A stretch of 64,000 bases of DNA from positions 1-64,000 of the forward strand of contig CAWDPQ010000012.1 of assembly GCA_963804245.1 (NCBI GenBank), in the 5' to 3' direction. The stretch comes from CAWDPQ01 sp963804245 (GTDB lineage: Bacteria > Acidobacteriota > Vicinamibacteria > Vicinamibacterales > 2-12-FULL-66-21). The position numbers were made by a program, and so were the translations under genes. A model generated the notes under the pieces. It ran no database searches, was not told the DNA's origin, and saw only the letters and a program-made list of their open reading frames with translations. This document shows, piece by piece, positions 34,789 to 43,951 of this stretch (position 1 is the first letter of the stretch; the number at the start of each line of letters is the position of its first letter).

Positions 34789-36309
34789 ATGAAGCAACTG
34801 CTGAGGCGATTGATGTATCTCGCACGTGTGTCAGCTGCGGCGCCAGCCGCGTTTCTAGCCATTCTCGTCGGCGCGGCCATCGTCACCCAACCCGTCGCGG
34901 TTCGCGCCCAGACCCTCGAGGATCCGACGTTGGCAGTGTCGACCGTGGTGAGCGGACTTAATCAGTCGATCGCCATGGCCTTCATCGGGCCCGACGACTT
35001 CCTGGTCACCGAGAAGGCGAGTGGACAAGTCAAGCGGGTGACCAACGGCGTCGTCACCGGTGTGGTGCTCGACCTGGCTGTGAACTCCAACAGTGAACGG
35101 GGGCTGCTCGGCATGGCGCTGCATCCCGGCTTCCCGCAGGTGCCGTACGTGTATTTGTACAACACCGAGAGCACGACCGGCGCCGACACGAACGTCGCGG
35201 CCAATGTCCCGTTGCTCGGCAATCGGGTGGACCGATTCACGTGGAACGGCAGCACGCTGACATTCGACAGGAACATCATCAAGCTGCGCGCCTTCCAGAA
35301 CGACCTCAACAACGTGGCCGATCCCACGTTGCCCGTGCTGCGCGGCAATCACAACGGCGGCGTGCTGCGCTTCGGACCCGACGGAAAGCTGTACATCATC
35401 ATCGGCGATAACGGCCGTCGGGGCTGGACACAGAACAACCTCGCGGGACCGGTGCCCGACGACGCCTTCGGCGGACCTGCGCCTGACGATGCGCACCTGA
35501 CGGGCGTCATCCTGCGCCTGAACGACGACGGCAGTACGCCTGACGACAATCCGTTCCACCAATCGGGCGAACAGATGGGCAAGAACCTCGGCGGCGCGCT
35601 CGGCGCGGAAGTCGGCCGCAATCTGCAGCGCATCTTCGCCTACGGCGTCCGCAACAGCTTCGGCATGACGTTCGACCCGAAGAAGGGCGACCTGTGGACC
35701 ACGGAGAATAGCGGGCGCGCGTTCGATGAGATCAACCATGTGGAGCGTGGATTCAACGGTGGCTGGGTGAATGTGATGGGTCCGCTGGACCGCGTGCAGG
35801 AATTCAAGGCGATCGAGATCAGCGTGGGCTTCGGCGCGAACGGACCGACGGGCCTGCAGCAGATGCGGTTCCCGGCGACCAGCCTCGCCGACTCTCACGA
35901 AGAGGCTAGGCAGCGACTGTTCGATGTTCCGGGATCCCACTTTCGCGACCCCGAGTTCAGTTGGAAGCAAGTGGTGCCGCCGGCTGCGCTCGGCTTCATC
36001 AACGGCGCCGGACTCGGCGAGCAGTACGACGGCGACCTCATCGTCGGCTCGGCGGTGAGTCGCCCCGCGAACCTCGGTCATCTCTATCGCTTCCGTCTAA
36101 ACGGAGGCCGCAACCATTTTGAGTTCGACGACGATCGCCTGAAGGACAAGGTGGCTGACAACCTTTTCCTTGACGACTTCGCGACCGAAGGAGAGGAAAT
36201 CCGATTCGGCAGCGAGTTCGGCATCGTCACCGACATTCAGACCGGGCCGGATGGAGCGCTGTATCTGGTGGGTCCGGGTGGCATCGTTCGAAAGATCTCG
36301 AAGATCTGA
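34789..36309 (+). CDS. PQQ-dependent sugar dehydrogenase-like secreted propeller protein
   Basis: The protein has 506 residues. A long signal segment (AAFLAILVGAAIVTQPVAVRAQ) is followed by a GSDH-family beta-propeller: GLNQSIAMAFIGPDDFLVTEK, NSERGLLGMALHPGF, LRGNHNGGVLRFGPDGKLY, and the Arg region YGVRNSFGMTFDPKKGDLW. It is longer than the YliI type because of inserted loops. GGAGGAG precedes the ATG. It is probably periplasmic sugar oxidation; substrate and the PQQ source are unknown. A strong terminator follows. Confidence 0.87.
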   Translation: MKQLLRRLMYLARVSAAAPAAFLAILVGAAIVTQPVAVRAQTLEDPTLAVSTVVSGLNQSIAMAFIGPDDFLVTEKASGQVKRVTNGVVTGVVLDLAVNSNSERGLLGMALHPGFPQVPYVYLYNTESTTGADTNVAANVPLLGNRVDRFTWNGSTLTFDRNIIKLRAFQNDLNNVADPTLPVLRGNHNGGVLRFGPDGKLYIIIGDNGRRGWTQNNLAGPVPDDAFGGPAPDDAHLTGVILRLNDDGSTPDDNPFHQSGEQMGKNLGGALGAEVGRNLQRIFAYGVRNSFGMTFDPKKGDLWTTENSGRAFDEINHVERGFNGGWVNVMGPLDRVQEFKAIEISVGFGANGPTGLQQMRFPATSLADSHEEARQRLFDVPGSHFRDPEFSWKQVVPPAALGFINGAGLGEQYDGDLIVGSAVSRPANLGHLYRFRLNGGRNHFEFDDDRLKDKVADNLFLDDFATEGEEIRFGSEFGIVTDIQTGPDGALYLVGPGGIVRKISKI

Positions 36310-36319
36310 GTCTCAATAC

Positions 36320-36367
36320 GGAGCCGACCGGACACAGCGTCGGTGGACGGCGGCTCCCGCTTTTTTT
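36320..36367 (+). terminator. Intrinsic terminator after the second sugar dehydrogenase
   Basis: The stem GGAGCCGACCG (36320-36330) pairs with CGGCGGCTCC (36348-36357), with one bulged A. It is followed by CGC and seven T residues (36361-36367). Confidence 0.85.
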
Positions 36368-36453
36368 ACGAGCACAATTTGGCGCGCGCTCCGAACAACA
36401 GAGCGCCCGGTTGGGCCGTCATCAACCGCCCAGCGTAAATCCGCGTGCGAGGC

Positions 36454-36786
36454 TCATCGTCTCTCAGGGCTCGGTCCCCCTAACTCTGAATTCACGCTGC
36501 TTTCGCAGGACGCGGGTGTGGAGCACTCACCCCACGAGTCCGCCCAGCAGCAGATCGCACCACAGGGTTCCCAGAAGTGACTGCGAGCTACGCCGGTCCG
36601 CGCCGCCACAAGCGTCGTGTACAGCAGGAGCGGCGGGAGCGTCGCGGCGGCCTGCGCCGCGCTCGCAGTCTCGCTCTGCGTTTCCATGCGCGCCATGCCG
36701 GTGACGGCGAACGCAACGATGAGGCTGACGGGGAGAGCGAGGGAGTTCAGAGTGAGGCGGACTGCGAAGGCGACGACTGCTTTCAT
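36454..36786 (-). CDS. Small hypothetical membrane protein
   Basis: The frame has 110 codons with one clear N-terminal membrane helix (LALPVSLIVAFAVTG) and a second hydrophobic stretch (TLPPLLLYTTLVAA). Past residue ~70 the frame loses hydrophobic character. An alternative frame gives TLWCDLLLGGLVG and a stop at 36527, which would complete a three-helix protein of ~86 residues, so a one-base shift near 36580 is likely. No family recognised. Confidence 0.45.
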   Translation of the reverse strand: MKAVVAFAVRLTLNSLALPVSLIVAFAVTGMARMETQSETASAAQAAATLPPLLLYTTLVAARTGVARSHFWEPCGAICCWADSWGECSTPASCESSVNSELGGPSPERR

Positions 36787-36958
36787 GGCACTGACCCTGC
36801 CGCACGGAAATGCCGACCGCCTGCTTGGGCAGACGCGAAGGCCGCGCAGGTCCTAAACGTAGTCAGCGACGGGGTTCGAATTCGGCTCACGGCGGCCTGA
36901 TCGGCATTATGCTGCTGGCCACGCAGCTCGACCCACGATAGCCGGTCAGTTAATAGTC

Positions 36959-36965
36959 GTTAGGC
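36959..36965 (+). other. Integron-type core site GTTAGGC at the front of a cassette-like gene
   Basis: GTTAGGC lies 39 bases before the GTG of the next gene, in the same orientation. A matching GCCTAAC overlaps the stop of that gene at 37515-37521. This is the spacing expected of an integron gene cassette. Confidence 0.45.
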
Positions 36966-37004
36966 GGCCAACCGACGTGACTCAATTAGTTTGGAGGATC
37001 ACAC

Positions 37005-37520
37005 GTGAGTGATTCGCGAATACGACTGATCGCATCGATTGGGCTCGTTATCGGCGCGATCCTTGGTATGGCTGGAACGTTTGCCCCGTCCGCCTCATTG
37101 CGCGGGCTCGCTTGGGGTTTGGACGGCACAGCCCTTATTGTTTCAGCAGCGCTGCTAGCCATTCATCACTTGCGCCGAGGAAACGATCTAGTGGCGGCAG
37201 GATTTCTTGTCTTTATGGTGGGCGAGGGGCTGATTCTCTCTGGCGCTGCCATGGACCTCGTAACCAGTGCTCCATCGTTCGCGGCTGGCGTTGGTCTGTG
37301 GGCCGCATCACTGGCCCTCGTCAGCGCATCCGACGTCATGCCTCCTGTGGTAAGGGGCGTCGGATTTCTTGGATCGCTCTTGTTCACGGTTGTGGCCGTG
37401 CAGATCTTCTTGGGCCATGCGTTGACACCACTGTCCCAGCCGTTGCCGTTCTTTGCGTATCCCTTCCTGGCGGCCACACTGTTTGGATGGGCGTGGGTGC
37501 ACTACCGACATGCCGCCTAA
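37005..37520 (+). CDS. Five/six-helix hypothetical membrane protein, cassette-like
   Basis: The 171-residue protein starts at GTG 37005, 9 bases after GGAGGA. Hydrophobic segments cover most of its length (GLVIGAILGMAGTFAPSASL, GTALIVSAALLAIHHL, LVAAGFLVFMVGEGLILSGA, VGFLGSLLFTVVAVQIFLG, FFAYPFLAATLFGWAWV). No conserved family is recognised. The gene is neatly enclosed by GTTAGGC (36959) and GCCTAAC overlapping the stop (37515), the compact layout of an integron cassette. Confidence 0.7.
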   Translation: MSDSRIRLIASIGLVIGAILGMAGTFAPSASLRGLAWGLDGTALIVSAALLAIHHLRRGNDLVAAGFLVFMVGEGLILSGAAMDLVTSAPSFAAGVGLWAASLALVSASDVMPPVVRGVGFLGSLLFTVVAVQIFLGHALTPLSQPLPFFAYPFLAATLFGWAWVHYRHAA

Positions 37521-37751
37521 CATCTATCAGCCCCCCCGCCAAGCGCACAGATCTTCTCTGTCTGGTCGTCGAATCAAAGGAGGCGCGCAACCGCAAGCAA
37601 TAACTCCGAATGACCACGTTCCCGTTCAGTGCCGTCTTCGTTTCCAGCGCAGGCATTTCTTCTCGATAGTGGCTATTGTTTTGGTCATCGGGTGATCGCA
37701 GCGACAAGCCTGAGGAGGCCTGTGGCGCGTCGACGGAACTGACGAGGCGAA

Positions 37752-37796
37752 GTGCAAGACCGGTACGTAGGTGGCCGCGAGTAGAACGCGGTCGCG
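37752..37796. repeat. 45-bp direct repeat, copy 1 (matches the MetE-like gene)
   Basis: These 45 bases match 42970-43014 with one mismatch, in the same orientation (begins GTGCAAGACCGGTACGTA). The second copy lies within the MetE-like coding region, so this one is a stray gene fragment. Confidence 0.9.
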
Positions 37797-37850
37797 CCCC
37801 GGGTCAGATCATGTACTCCCTACACTTGAGCGCTCGCGCGTTGACCCGGG
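37797..37850. repeat. Inverted-repeat element with GGGTCA ends
   Basis: CCCCGGGTCA (37797-37806) and TTGACCCGGG (37841-37850) are inverted. The left side continues GATCATG, similar in style to the larger hairpin at 52104-52181. Confidence 0.55.
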
Positions 37851-38014
37851 ACCCGGCCCCGGCGATAATCCGCGCGCGGGAACGCCATCTGTGCGCTGTA
37901 CGGTGAGCCACCAGGCCGCGAGGTGTCATAGAAGGGGCGTACTGTTGACGTCGGGCGGCCGCTAGCTTCCTATCGTCCGGACGTCGTCGGTGAACGACAA
38001 CCCGTGACACTTTC

Positions 38015-41000
38015 ATGGGGCCGGTGGCCATCAAGGCATTGCGGCACGGGGCCGACGACTACCTGTGCAGACCCTTCAACGGTGCCGCGTTTCCATGCGG
38101 CGCTCGATCGCACGATCTCACGCCTGACGCCAGGCTGAACGCGACGCTGCGGCGGCACCTGGGGACGGAGCAGCAAGACATGGCCGCGAAAATCTACGAT
38201 CCCGCGTTTCCCGACGACAACGTCGCCGGCACCCTGGATGTCGGCGATGAGGTCCGGAGCAAAGAGGCGTTGCGTGCAGCGAGGGCTTTGCAGACCGCGA
38301 TTTTCAACAGCGTGAATTTCTCGAGCATCGCCACCGACGCGAACGGCGTCATTCAGATCTTCAACGTCGGTGCTGAGCGGATGCTGGGCTACACGGCCGC
38401 CGAAGTGATCAACAAGATCACGCCGGCAGACATTTCCGATCCGCATGAAGTGATCGCGCGCGCCGAGGCGCTGAGCGTCGAGCTCGGAACCCCGATTACG
38501 CCAGGCTTTGAGGCATTGGTGTTCAAAGCCTCGCGCGGGATCGAAGATATCTACGAGCTGACCTACTTCCGCAAGGATGGGAGCCGGTTCCCGGCGGTGG
38601 TGTCCGTCACGGCGCTGCGCGACGCGCAGGACACCATCATCGGCTATCTGTTGATCGGCACCGACAACACCGCGCGCAAGCAGGCGGAAGAGGCGCTGCT
38701 CAAGGCGGGGGCCCTGCAGAGCGCGATTTTCAACAGCGCCAATTTCTCGATTATCGCCACCGACGCGAAGGGCGTCATTCAGATCTTCAACGTCGGCGCT
38801 GAGCGGATGCTGGGCTACATGGCCGCCGAAGTGATGAACCAGATCACGCCAGCCGAGATTTCCGATCCGCAGGAAGTGATCGCGCGCGCCAAAACGCTGA
38901 GCGTCGAGCTCGGAACGCCGATTACGCCAGGTTTTGAGGCATTGGTGTTCAAGGCCTCGCGCGGGATCGAAGATATCTACGAGCTGACGTATATCCGCAA
39001 GGAGGGGAGCCGCTTCCCGGCGGTGGTGTCCGTCACGGCGCTGCGCGACGCCCAGGACGCCATCATCGGCTATCTGTTGATCGGCACCGACAACACCGCG
39101 CGCAAGCAGGTCGAAGAGGAGCGGAAGAAACTCGATCAGCGGCTGCGCGACCAGCAGTTCTACACGCGCTCGCTCATCGAATCCAACATCGACGCACTGA
39201 TGACCACCGATCCGTCCGGGATCATTACCGACGTCAACAAACAGATGGAGGCGCTCACCGGTTGCACACGTGACGAGCTGATCGGGGCGCCGTTCAAGAA
39301 CTACTTTACCGATCCGGAGCGAGCCGAGGCAGCTATCAAGCTGGTGCTCAGCGAAAAGAAGGTCACCAACTACGAACTGACCGCGCGCGCCAGGGATGGC
39401 AGGCAGACAGTCGTGTCCTACAATGCGACCACCTTCTACGACCGAGACAGGACGCTGCAGGGCGTGTTCGCCGCTGCGCGCGATGTCACCGAGCGCAATC
39501 GCCTGGATCAGGTGCTGCAGGAAAAGAACGTCGAGCTGGAGAGCGCCAAGTCCGTGGCGGAACAGGCGAACCTCGCCAAATCGGATTTCCTTTCCAGCAT
39601 GAGCCATGAGCTGCGCAGCCCGCTCAATGCGATCCTCGGTTTCGCCCAGCTGATGGAGTCCGACTCCCCTTCGCCGACGCCTTCCCAGAAGGAAAGCATT
39701 GCCCAGATTCTCGATGCGGGATGGCATCTGCTGAACCTGATCAACGAAATCCTCGATCTCGCGGTGATCGAGGCCGGGACGGTCTCGCTGTCTGGAGAAT
39801 CGGTGTCGCTGGACGAAGTCATGCTCGAATGCCGGGCCATGATGGAACCGCAGGCGCATCAGCGTGGCATTGGCATGACCTTCCCACAGTTCGACAATTC
39901 CTGCTTCGTCAGTTCCGATCGGACCCGGTTGAAGCAGATTCTCATCAACCTGCTCTCCAACGCGATCAAATACAACAAGGTGCAGGGAACGGTCGTCGTG
40001 GACTACACCGTGAGCGACCCGGACCGCATTCGCATCAACATCAAGGACACCGGCGCGGGATTACCGCCGGAAAAGCTGGCGCAGCTGTTCCAGCCGTTCA
40101 ACCGCCTCGGACAAGAGGCCGGGGGCGAGGAAGGCACGGGCATCGGCCTCGTCGTGACCAAGCGCCTGGTCGAACTGATGGGGGGCGCAATCGGCGTGGA
40201 GAGCACCGTCGGGGCGGGAAGCGTGTTCTGGATCGAACTGATCTCGGCTGCTGCACCGCAACTTGCCGCTGAAGGAAGCGAAGCTGCCGCATACGCCCCA
40301 CCACACGTGCCGCACGGCGCGCGGCTGCGCACCCTGCTCTGTGTAGAGGACAACCCGGCCAACCTGAAGCTGGTTGAGGAACTCATCGCGCGCCGCCCCG
40401 ATCTGCGGTTGCTGACCGCGGTGAACGGGACTCTCGGCATCGAGCTTGCGCGCGCCTCTCAGCCGGAGATGATCCTGATGGACGTCAATCTGCCTGACAT
40501 CAGCGGTATCGAGGCAATGAAAATCCTGCGCGAAGACCCGGTCACCGCGCACATCCCCATCGTGGCCCTCAGCGCGAATGCCATGCCGCGCGACATCAGG
40601 AAAGGCCTGGAGGCAGGATTCTTCCGATATCTCACCAAGCCCATCAAGGTCAGCGAGTTCATGGACACGCTGCGCCTGGCGCTCGAATTTGCCGATCAGC
40701 GGGCCGCAGACGAAGGGCGCCCATTCCCGTTGCTCTCTCCCGAACCGCCTCCCGCCCCGGCAGCCCGCACGACGGGGCTGCGCATTCTTCTCGCCGAGGA
40801 CCATCCCGTGAACCAGGAGGTGGCGAGGCAGATCCTGCAGCGGCTCGGGCATCACGTCGTCGTGGCCGCCGATGGCCACGCGGCGCTCGCCGCGCTCGAG
40901 CAGTCGGGGCGCGGGGCGTTCGATCTCGTGCTGATGGACCTGCAGATGCCGGGGATGGGCGGGCTCGAGGCCACGGCCGCAATCCGCGACGCCGAGCGCG

Positions 41001-41587
41001 CCTCGGGAACGCACCTGCCGATCGTCGCGCTGACGGCGCACGCCCTGCACGGCGACCGCGAACGGTACCTCGAAGCCGGCATGGACGGGTACGTCACGAA
41101 GCCGATCGACGGCGTCGAGCTGACCCGCGTGATCGATCAGCTCGTGGCGCCCGCTCCAGAGCCCGGGACGGTCCCGACGGCGGCGGTCCCGGTTGCGCCG
41201 TGCGCGGCAGGCGGGCCCGCTTTCGACGAGCGGGTCGTCCGTGCGAGGCTCGGTGACAACGCCCGGCTGTTCGAAAAGATGGTGCGTCTGTTTCTTGAAG
41301 ACTGCCCCGCCCGGATGCGAGCGATGCGGCGGGCCATCGCCGAAGGCGACGGCGAGGCGCTGCGCGAGCCCGCGCACGCGTTGCAGGGGGCGGCGGCAAA
41401 TTTCGCAGCCGCTCCGGTGGTCGAAGCCGCGCGTCAACTCGAGCTTCAGGGCAAGAACGGGGACCTCTCTCAGTCGCTGGCGACCTACGATGTGTTGACC
41501 CGGGAGATGCAGCGCCTACGGCCGGCGCTCCGCCGCGCCAGCGTTCGGCCGCGCAAGCCCGCACACCGCCAGCGGCAGAGGAAGTAA
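38015..41587 (+). CDS. Hybrid histidine kinase: PAS x3, HisKA, HATPase, REC x2, Hpt
   Basis: The first ~30 residues (IKALRHGADDYLCRPF) look like the tail of a lost receiver domain, so the original start may be ATG 38180 (MAAKIYDPAFPDD). Two PAS domains are nearly identical tandem copies with a 426-bp period (38277-39126). A third PAS follows, then the H-box (SSMSHELRSPLNAILGF) and the HATPase (NLLSNAIKYN, DTGAGLPPEKL, GTGIGL). Receivers one (ILMDVNLPDISG) and two (LVLMDLQMPGMGG) come next, and an Hpt domain (EPAHALQGAAANF) ends it. It should run a multistep phosphorelay. The ligand is unknown. A response regulator gene follows 5 bases later. Confidence 0.93.
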   Translation: MGPVAIKALRHGADDYLCRPFNGAAFPCGARSHDLTPDARLNATLRRHLGTEQQDMAAKIYDPAFPDDNVAGTLDVGDEVRSKEALRAARALQTAIFNSVNFSSIATDANGVIQIFNVGAERMLGYTAAEVINKITPADISDPHEVIARAEALSVELGTPITPGFEALVFKASRGIEDIYELTYFRKDGSRFPAVVSVTALRDAQDTIIGYLLIGTDNTARKQAEEALLKAGALQSAIFNSANFSIIATDAKGVIQIFNVGAERMLGYMAAEVMNQITPAEISDPQEVIARAKTLSVELGTPITPGFEALVFKASRGIEDIYELTYIRKEGSRFPAVVSVTALRDAQDAIIGYLLIGTDNTARKQVEEERKKLDQRLRDQQFYTRSLIESNIDALMTTDPSGIITDVNKQMEALTGCTRDELIGAPFKNYFTDPERAEAAIKLVLSEKKVTNYELTARARDGRQTVVSYNATTFYDRDRTLQGVFAAARDVTERNRLDQVLQEKNVELESAKSVAEQANLAKSDFLSSMSHELRSPLNAILGFAQLMESDSPSPTPSQKESIAQILDAGWHLLNLINEILDLAVIEAGTVSLSGESVSLDEVMLECRAMMEPQAHQRGIGMTFPQFDNSCFVSSDRTRLKQILINLLSNAIKYNKVQGTVVVDYTVSDPDRIRINIKDTGAGLPPEKLAQLFQPFNRLGQEAGGEEGTGIGLVVTKRLVELMGGAIGVESTVGAGSVFWIELISAAAPQLAAEGSEAAAYAPPHVPHGARLRTLLCVEDNPANLKLVEELIARRPDLRLLTAVNGTLGIELARASQPEMILMDVNLPDISGIEAMKILREDPVTAHIPIVALSANAMPRDIRKGLEAGFFRYLTKPIKVSEFMDTLRLALEFADQRAADEGRPFPLLSPEPPPAPAARTTGLRILLAEDHPVNQEVARQILQRLGHHVVVAADGHAALAALEQSGRGAFDLVLMDLQMPGMGGLEATAAIRDAERASGTHLPIVALTAHALHGDRERYLEAGMDGYVTKPIDGVELTRVIDQLVAPAPEPGTVPTAAVPVAPCAAGGPAFDERVVRARLGDNARLFEKMVRLFLEDCPARMRAMRRAIAEGDGEALREPAHALQGAAANFAAAPVVEAARQLELQGKNGDLSQSLATYDVLTREMQRLRPALRRASVRPRKPAHRQRQRK
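38277..39126 (+). repeat. Internal tandem duplication of a PAS-coding segment, period 426 bp
   Basis: Two in-frame units of 142 codons differ at only about a dozen residues (for example FNSVNFSSIATDANGVIQIF against FNSANFSIIATDAKGVIQIF). This indicates recent duplication or ongoing gene conversion. Confidence 0.92.
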
Positions 41588-41592
41588 GGGCC

Positions 41593-42426
41593 ATGAGCAG
41601 CGTCCTAATCGTCGAAGATGACCGCTCGACGCGTCAACTTCTGGCGGAAACGTTGAAGACCGCCGGATTCTCTGTCGCGTCGGCGAAGGACGGAGTGGAG
41701 GCCCTGAAACGCCTGCGCACCGGCTCCTACGATCTGATGCTCCTCGATGTGTGGATGCCGAAGATGAACGGGCTGGACGTGCTGGCCGCGTTGCCCCAAG
41801 AAGGGACGCGGCCGCGAGTCGTCGTGATGACCTCGGACGACACGCCGGAAACGCTGCTCCGGGCGGTCCGCGAACAGGCGGTGCGGTACGTGACGAAGCC
41901 CGTCGAACCACAGACGCTCGTCGAGCTGCTGCACGAGGTGCTCGCTCAGACCGCCGTGGCGCCCACGATCGAGGTGGTGTCAGCGCGACCGGACTGGGTC
42001 GAGTTGCTGGTGCCGTGCGAGCGGGCGGTGGTGGAACGAATCGAGAGCTTCATGAGGCACCTCGAAGCCGATCTGCCGGACGACGTCCGGGAGTCGATAG
42101 GCTACGCGTTTCGGGAGCTGTTGATGAACGCGATCGAATGGGGCGGAGGGCTCGACCCTTCCCGCACCGTCCGGGTCGCTTTCCTCAGGGCAAAACGGAT
42201 GTTGCTCTATCGCATCGCCGATCCCGGTCCCGGCTTCAACGTGGAGGGGCTGTTGCACGCCGCCATCGGCCAGCCGGAGGACGATCCGATGGCGCACGCG
42301 ATCGTGCGTGAGGAAAAAAAGATGCGACCAGGGGGATTCGGGATTCTGACCGTGCGTGCGAAAGTCGATGAGCTGCTGTACAACGAAAAGCGCAACGAGG
42401 TCGTGTTCGTGAAGTATCTGGACTGA
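41593..42426 (+). CDS. Response regulator with C-terminal HATPase (anti-sigma-kinase-like) domain
   Basis: The 277-residue protein has a receiver domain at 1-120 (VLIVEDDRSTRQLL, phospho-Asp in LMLLDVWMP, Lys in RYVTKPVEP). It is followed by a HATPase_c domain of the RsbW/SpoIIAB type at ~150-275 (FRELLMNAIEWGGG, RIADPGPGFN, GGFGILTV). Such proteins may phosphorylate or sequester anti-sigma antagonists when the receiver is phosphorylated. It lies 5 bases after the hybrid kinase, whose Hpt domain is the obvious phosphate donor. Confidence 0.88.
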   Translation: MSSVLIVEDDRSTRQLLAETLKTAGFSVASAKDGVEALKRLRTGSYDLMLLDVWMPKMNGLDVLAALPQEGTRPRVVVMTSDDTPETLLRAVREQAVRYVTKPVEPQTLVELLHEVLAQTAVAPTIEVVSARPDWVELLVPCERAVVERIESFMRHLEADLPDDVRESIGYAFRELLMNAIEWGGGLDPSRTVRVAFLRAKRMLLYRIADPGPGFNVEGLLHAAIGQPEDDPMAHAIVREEKKMRPGGFGILTVRAKVDELLYNEKRNEVVFVKYLD

Positions 42427-42834
42427 GGCGCGGGGGCCGTCGACCCTCGGCCTACGCCTCGGGTGAGAGGCGTGTCCAAGCGCCGGGCGCAGAGCTCGCT
42501 AGCGAAGAAAAGCGAGCGAAGGCGGATGGCGTGCTCGGGCCTGAACCCCGCGTGGCTTGCCAACCGTAGCTCACGCGGTAGTTGGCAAGCGTGAGCGAAG
42601 GTTGGCGCGCCCGCCAGGACTTGAATCTTCTTGATGCTCGCGGGCGCCTCAGGTGTGCCACCTCCGCCAGCATTCGCCTTTTCTGACGTGAATCGGAGTC
42701 GGAGGCGATAACCGATCGACCTGTCTCGATCGAGCTTGCTCGACGTTCTGCACGTTGGTGTCGCGAATCGGCGGAGACGCCGTTGGCCTTATTGCTGACA
42801 CCAGCATCCGTGAACGTACCGTCGTGGTCACGGA
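42427..42834. repeat. Repeat block with a partial tRNA-Arg 3' end
   Basis: Gene-free. From about 42440 to 42629 it matches segments of 51720-52037. Shared parts are TCCAAGCGCCGGGCGCAGAG, a GCTCGGGCCTG segment, a TTGCCAAC/GTTGGCAA plus GCTCAC/GTGAGC hairpin, and then 23 bases equivalent to the 3' end of tRNA-Arg (42603-42625, with one change). Beyond 42630 I see nothing recognisable. Confidence 0.8.
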
Positions 42835-43902
42835 TCAACCATGGCCCAGTCGCTCGGCAGCCAGTGCCGTCCCGACGATCCGCGCTCGGATTTTGTCGAA
42901 CGCGATCTCGCGCGACGTCGACGCATCGTCGGCAAATGGCGCGAACCCGCAGTCATCGGTCGTTCCCAGGTGCAAGACCGGTACGTAAGTGGCCGCGAGT
43001 AGAACGCGGTCGCGAACCTGCTCGGCGGTTTCCACCGTCGGGTTGATCGGATCCGTGACGCCGACGAAGATCGTTTGATCGGATTGACGGTGCTCGCCGA
43101 TGATCGTCAGCACTCTCTCGGGATTCGGTTCACTCGCCAGCTGGATGTAGAACCGCCCTGCACGAATCCGAAACAAGCCCGGCAACAGCCCCGCATAGTC
43201 GACCGAGGCACTATGCGTCGCGTCCTGATCGCCGCCTGGACACGTGTGCACGCCGATTCGACGCCGCTCCTGCGGCGAGAACCGATCGAGCACGCGATTG
43301 TTCAAGGCGACGAAGCTGTCGAGGAGAGCTCCCGACGGATCGAGTTTGAGCGAGAGGCGCCCTTCCGTGAAGTCAATCTGCACGCTGTCGGCGCCGTGGT
43401 CGAGGCACGTGCGGATGTCCGACACCGCCTCATCGACCAGGTCTGACAGGAACGCGGCACGGGGATATCCTGGAATCTCGGTGTTGGGGTACAGCAGGCT
43501 CAACGCGGATGCCGAAATCACGGCCTGCTTTACCGGCAACGTCGTGAGCCGCTTGGCCGCGGCGAGGTATGTCGACGCGTACGTCGCGTACCGAAATGGC
43601 CCGGCGACCAATCGTGGCAGCTGGCGCGTGTGCCCGTCCTCGAATGGCACGACGACGCCGTCGGCGGCGAGGCCAGAGGCGCCGTCAAGCGGATAGGTCG
43701 CGAAACTGGACTTGGTCTGCTCGCCGTCCGTGAGGACAGGGGACCCTGTCTCCTCGAAGCGCCGGATCGTGTCTTTGAGCGCGTTGTCCGCGATCTGGTT
43801 GAATCGCTCGATTGGGATGCGGCCGGTCTGTTTATCGGCCCACGCCGCAATCAAGTCTGCGGGCCGAGGGATACTTCCAATAGGTTCGGTGGGGATAGGC
43901 AT
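42835..43902 (-). CDS. MetE-like cobalamin-independent methionine synthase family protein
   Basis: The 355-residue protein resembles the C-terminal catalytic half of MetE, as found in stand-alone archaeal-type or core-MetE enzymes. It begins with the substrate-binding start TEPIGSIPRPADLI and includes DSVQIDFTEGRL and the zinc-site region GVHTCPGGDQD; a later Cys is in GTTDDCGFAPF. Stand-alone forms transfer a methyl group to homocysteine, often from a corrinoid protein or unknown donor. It carries a 45-bp segment (42970-43014) duplicated at 37752. Confidence 0.85.
   Translation of the reverse strand: MPIPTEPIGSIPRPADLIAAWADKQTGRIPIERFNQIADNALKDTIRRFEETGSPVLTDGEQTKSSFATYPLDGASGLAADGVVVPFEDGHTRQLPRLVAGPFRYATYASTYLAAAKRLTTLPVKQAVISASALSLLYPNTEIPGYPRAAFLSDLVDEAVSDIRTCLDHGADSVQIDFTEGRLSLKLDPSGALLDSFVALNNRVLDRFSPQERRRIGVHTCPGGDQDATHSASVDYAGLLPGLFRIRAGRFYIQLASEPNPERVLTIIGEHRQSDQTIFVGVTDPINPTVETAEQVRDRVLLAATYVPVLHLGTTDDCGFAPFADDASTSREIAFDKIRARIVGTALAAERLGHG
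42970..43014. repeat. 45-bp direct repeat, copy 2, inside the MetE-like gene
   Basis: Matches 37752-37796 with one mismatch. The two copies enclose the hybrid kinase and response regulator genes. Confidence 0.9.
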
Positions 43903-43951
43903 GGCGTCTCCAGCAATCCACGAATCCTACCCGCACAGGATGGCCAGCGCA

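Larger units (their letters stand above)
37521..38014. other. Gene-free spacer with repeat remnants
   Basis: I see no supported gene. The stretch contains the 45-bp copy of part of the MetE-like gene (37752-37796) directly abutting a hairpin (37797-37850). The few open frames have no homology-like features. Confidence 0.6.

Noticed and set aside
34541..34825. Minus-strand 94-codon frame between the two sugar dehydrogenases
   Set aside because: It overlaps the start of the second dehydrogenase, has no ribosome site or family pattern, and ends by chance at a TAACGTTAG sequence.
37970..39859. Long 629-codon minus-strand frame opposite the histidine kinase
   Set aside because: It is the antisense shadow of the PAS repeats; its internal repeats mirror the PAS duplication and it has no known domain.
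42603..42625. Second tRNA-Arg gene
   Set aside because: Only the T-arm 3' half and acceptor end are present; the rest of the cloverleaf is missing.
42452..42838. 128-codon minus-strand frame in the repeat block
   Set aside because: It is made of the tRNA-flank repeat and lacks coding character.
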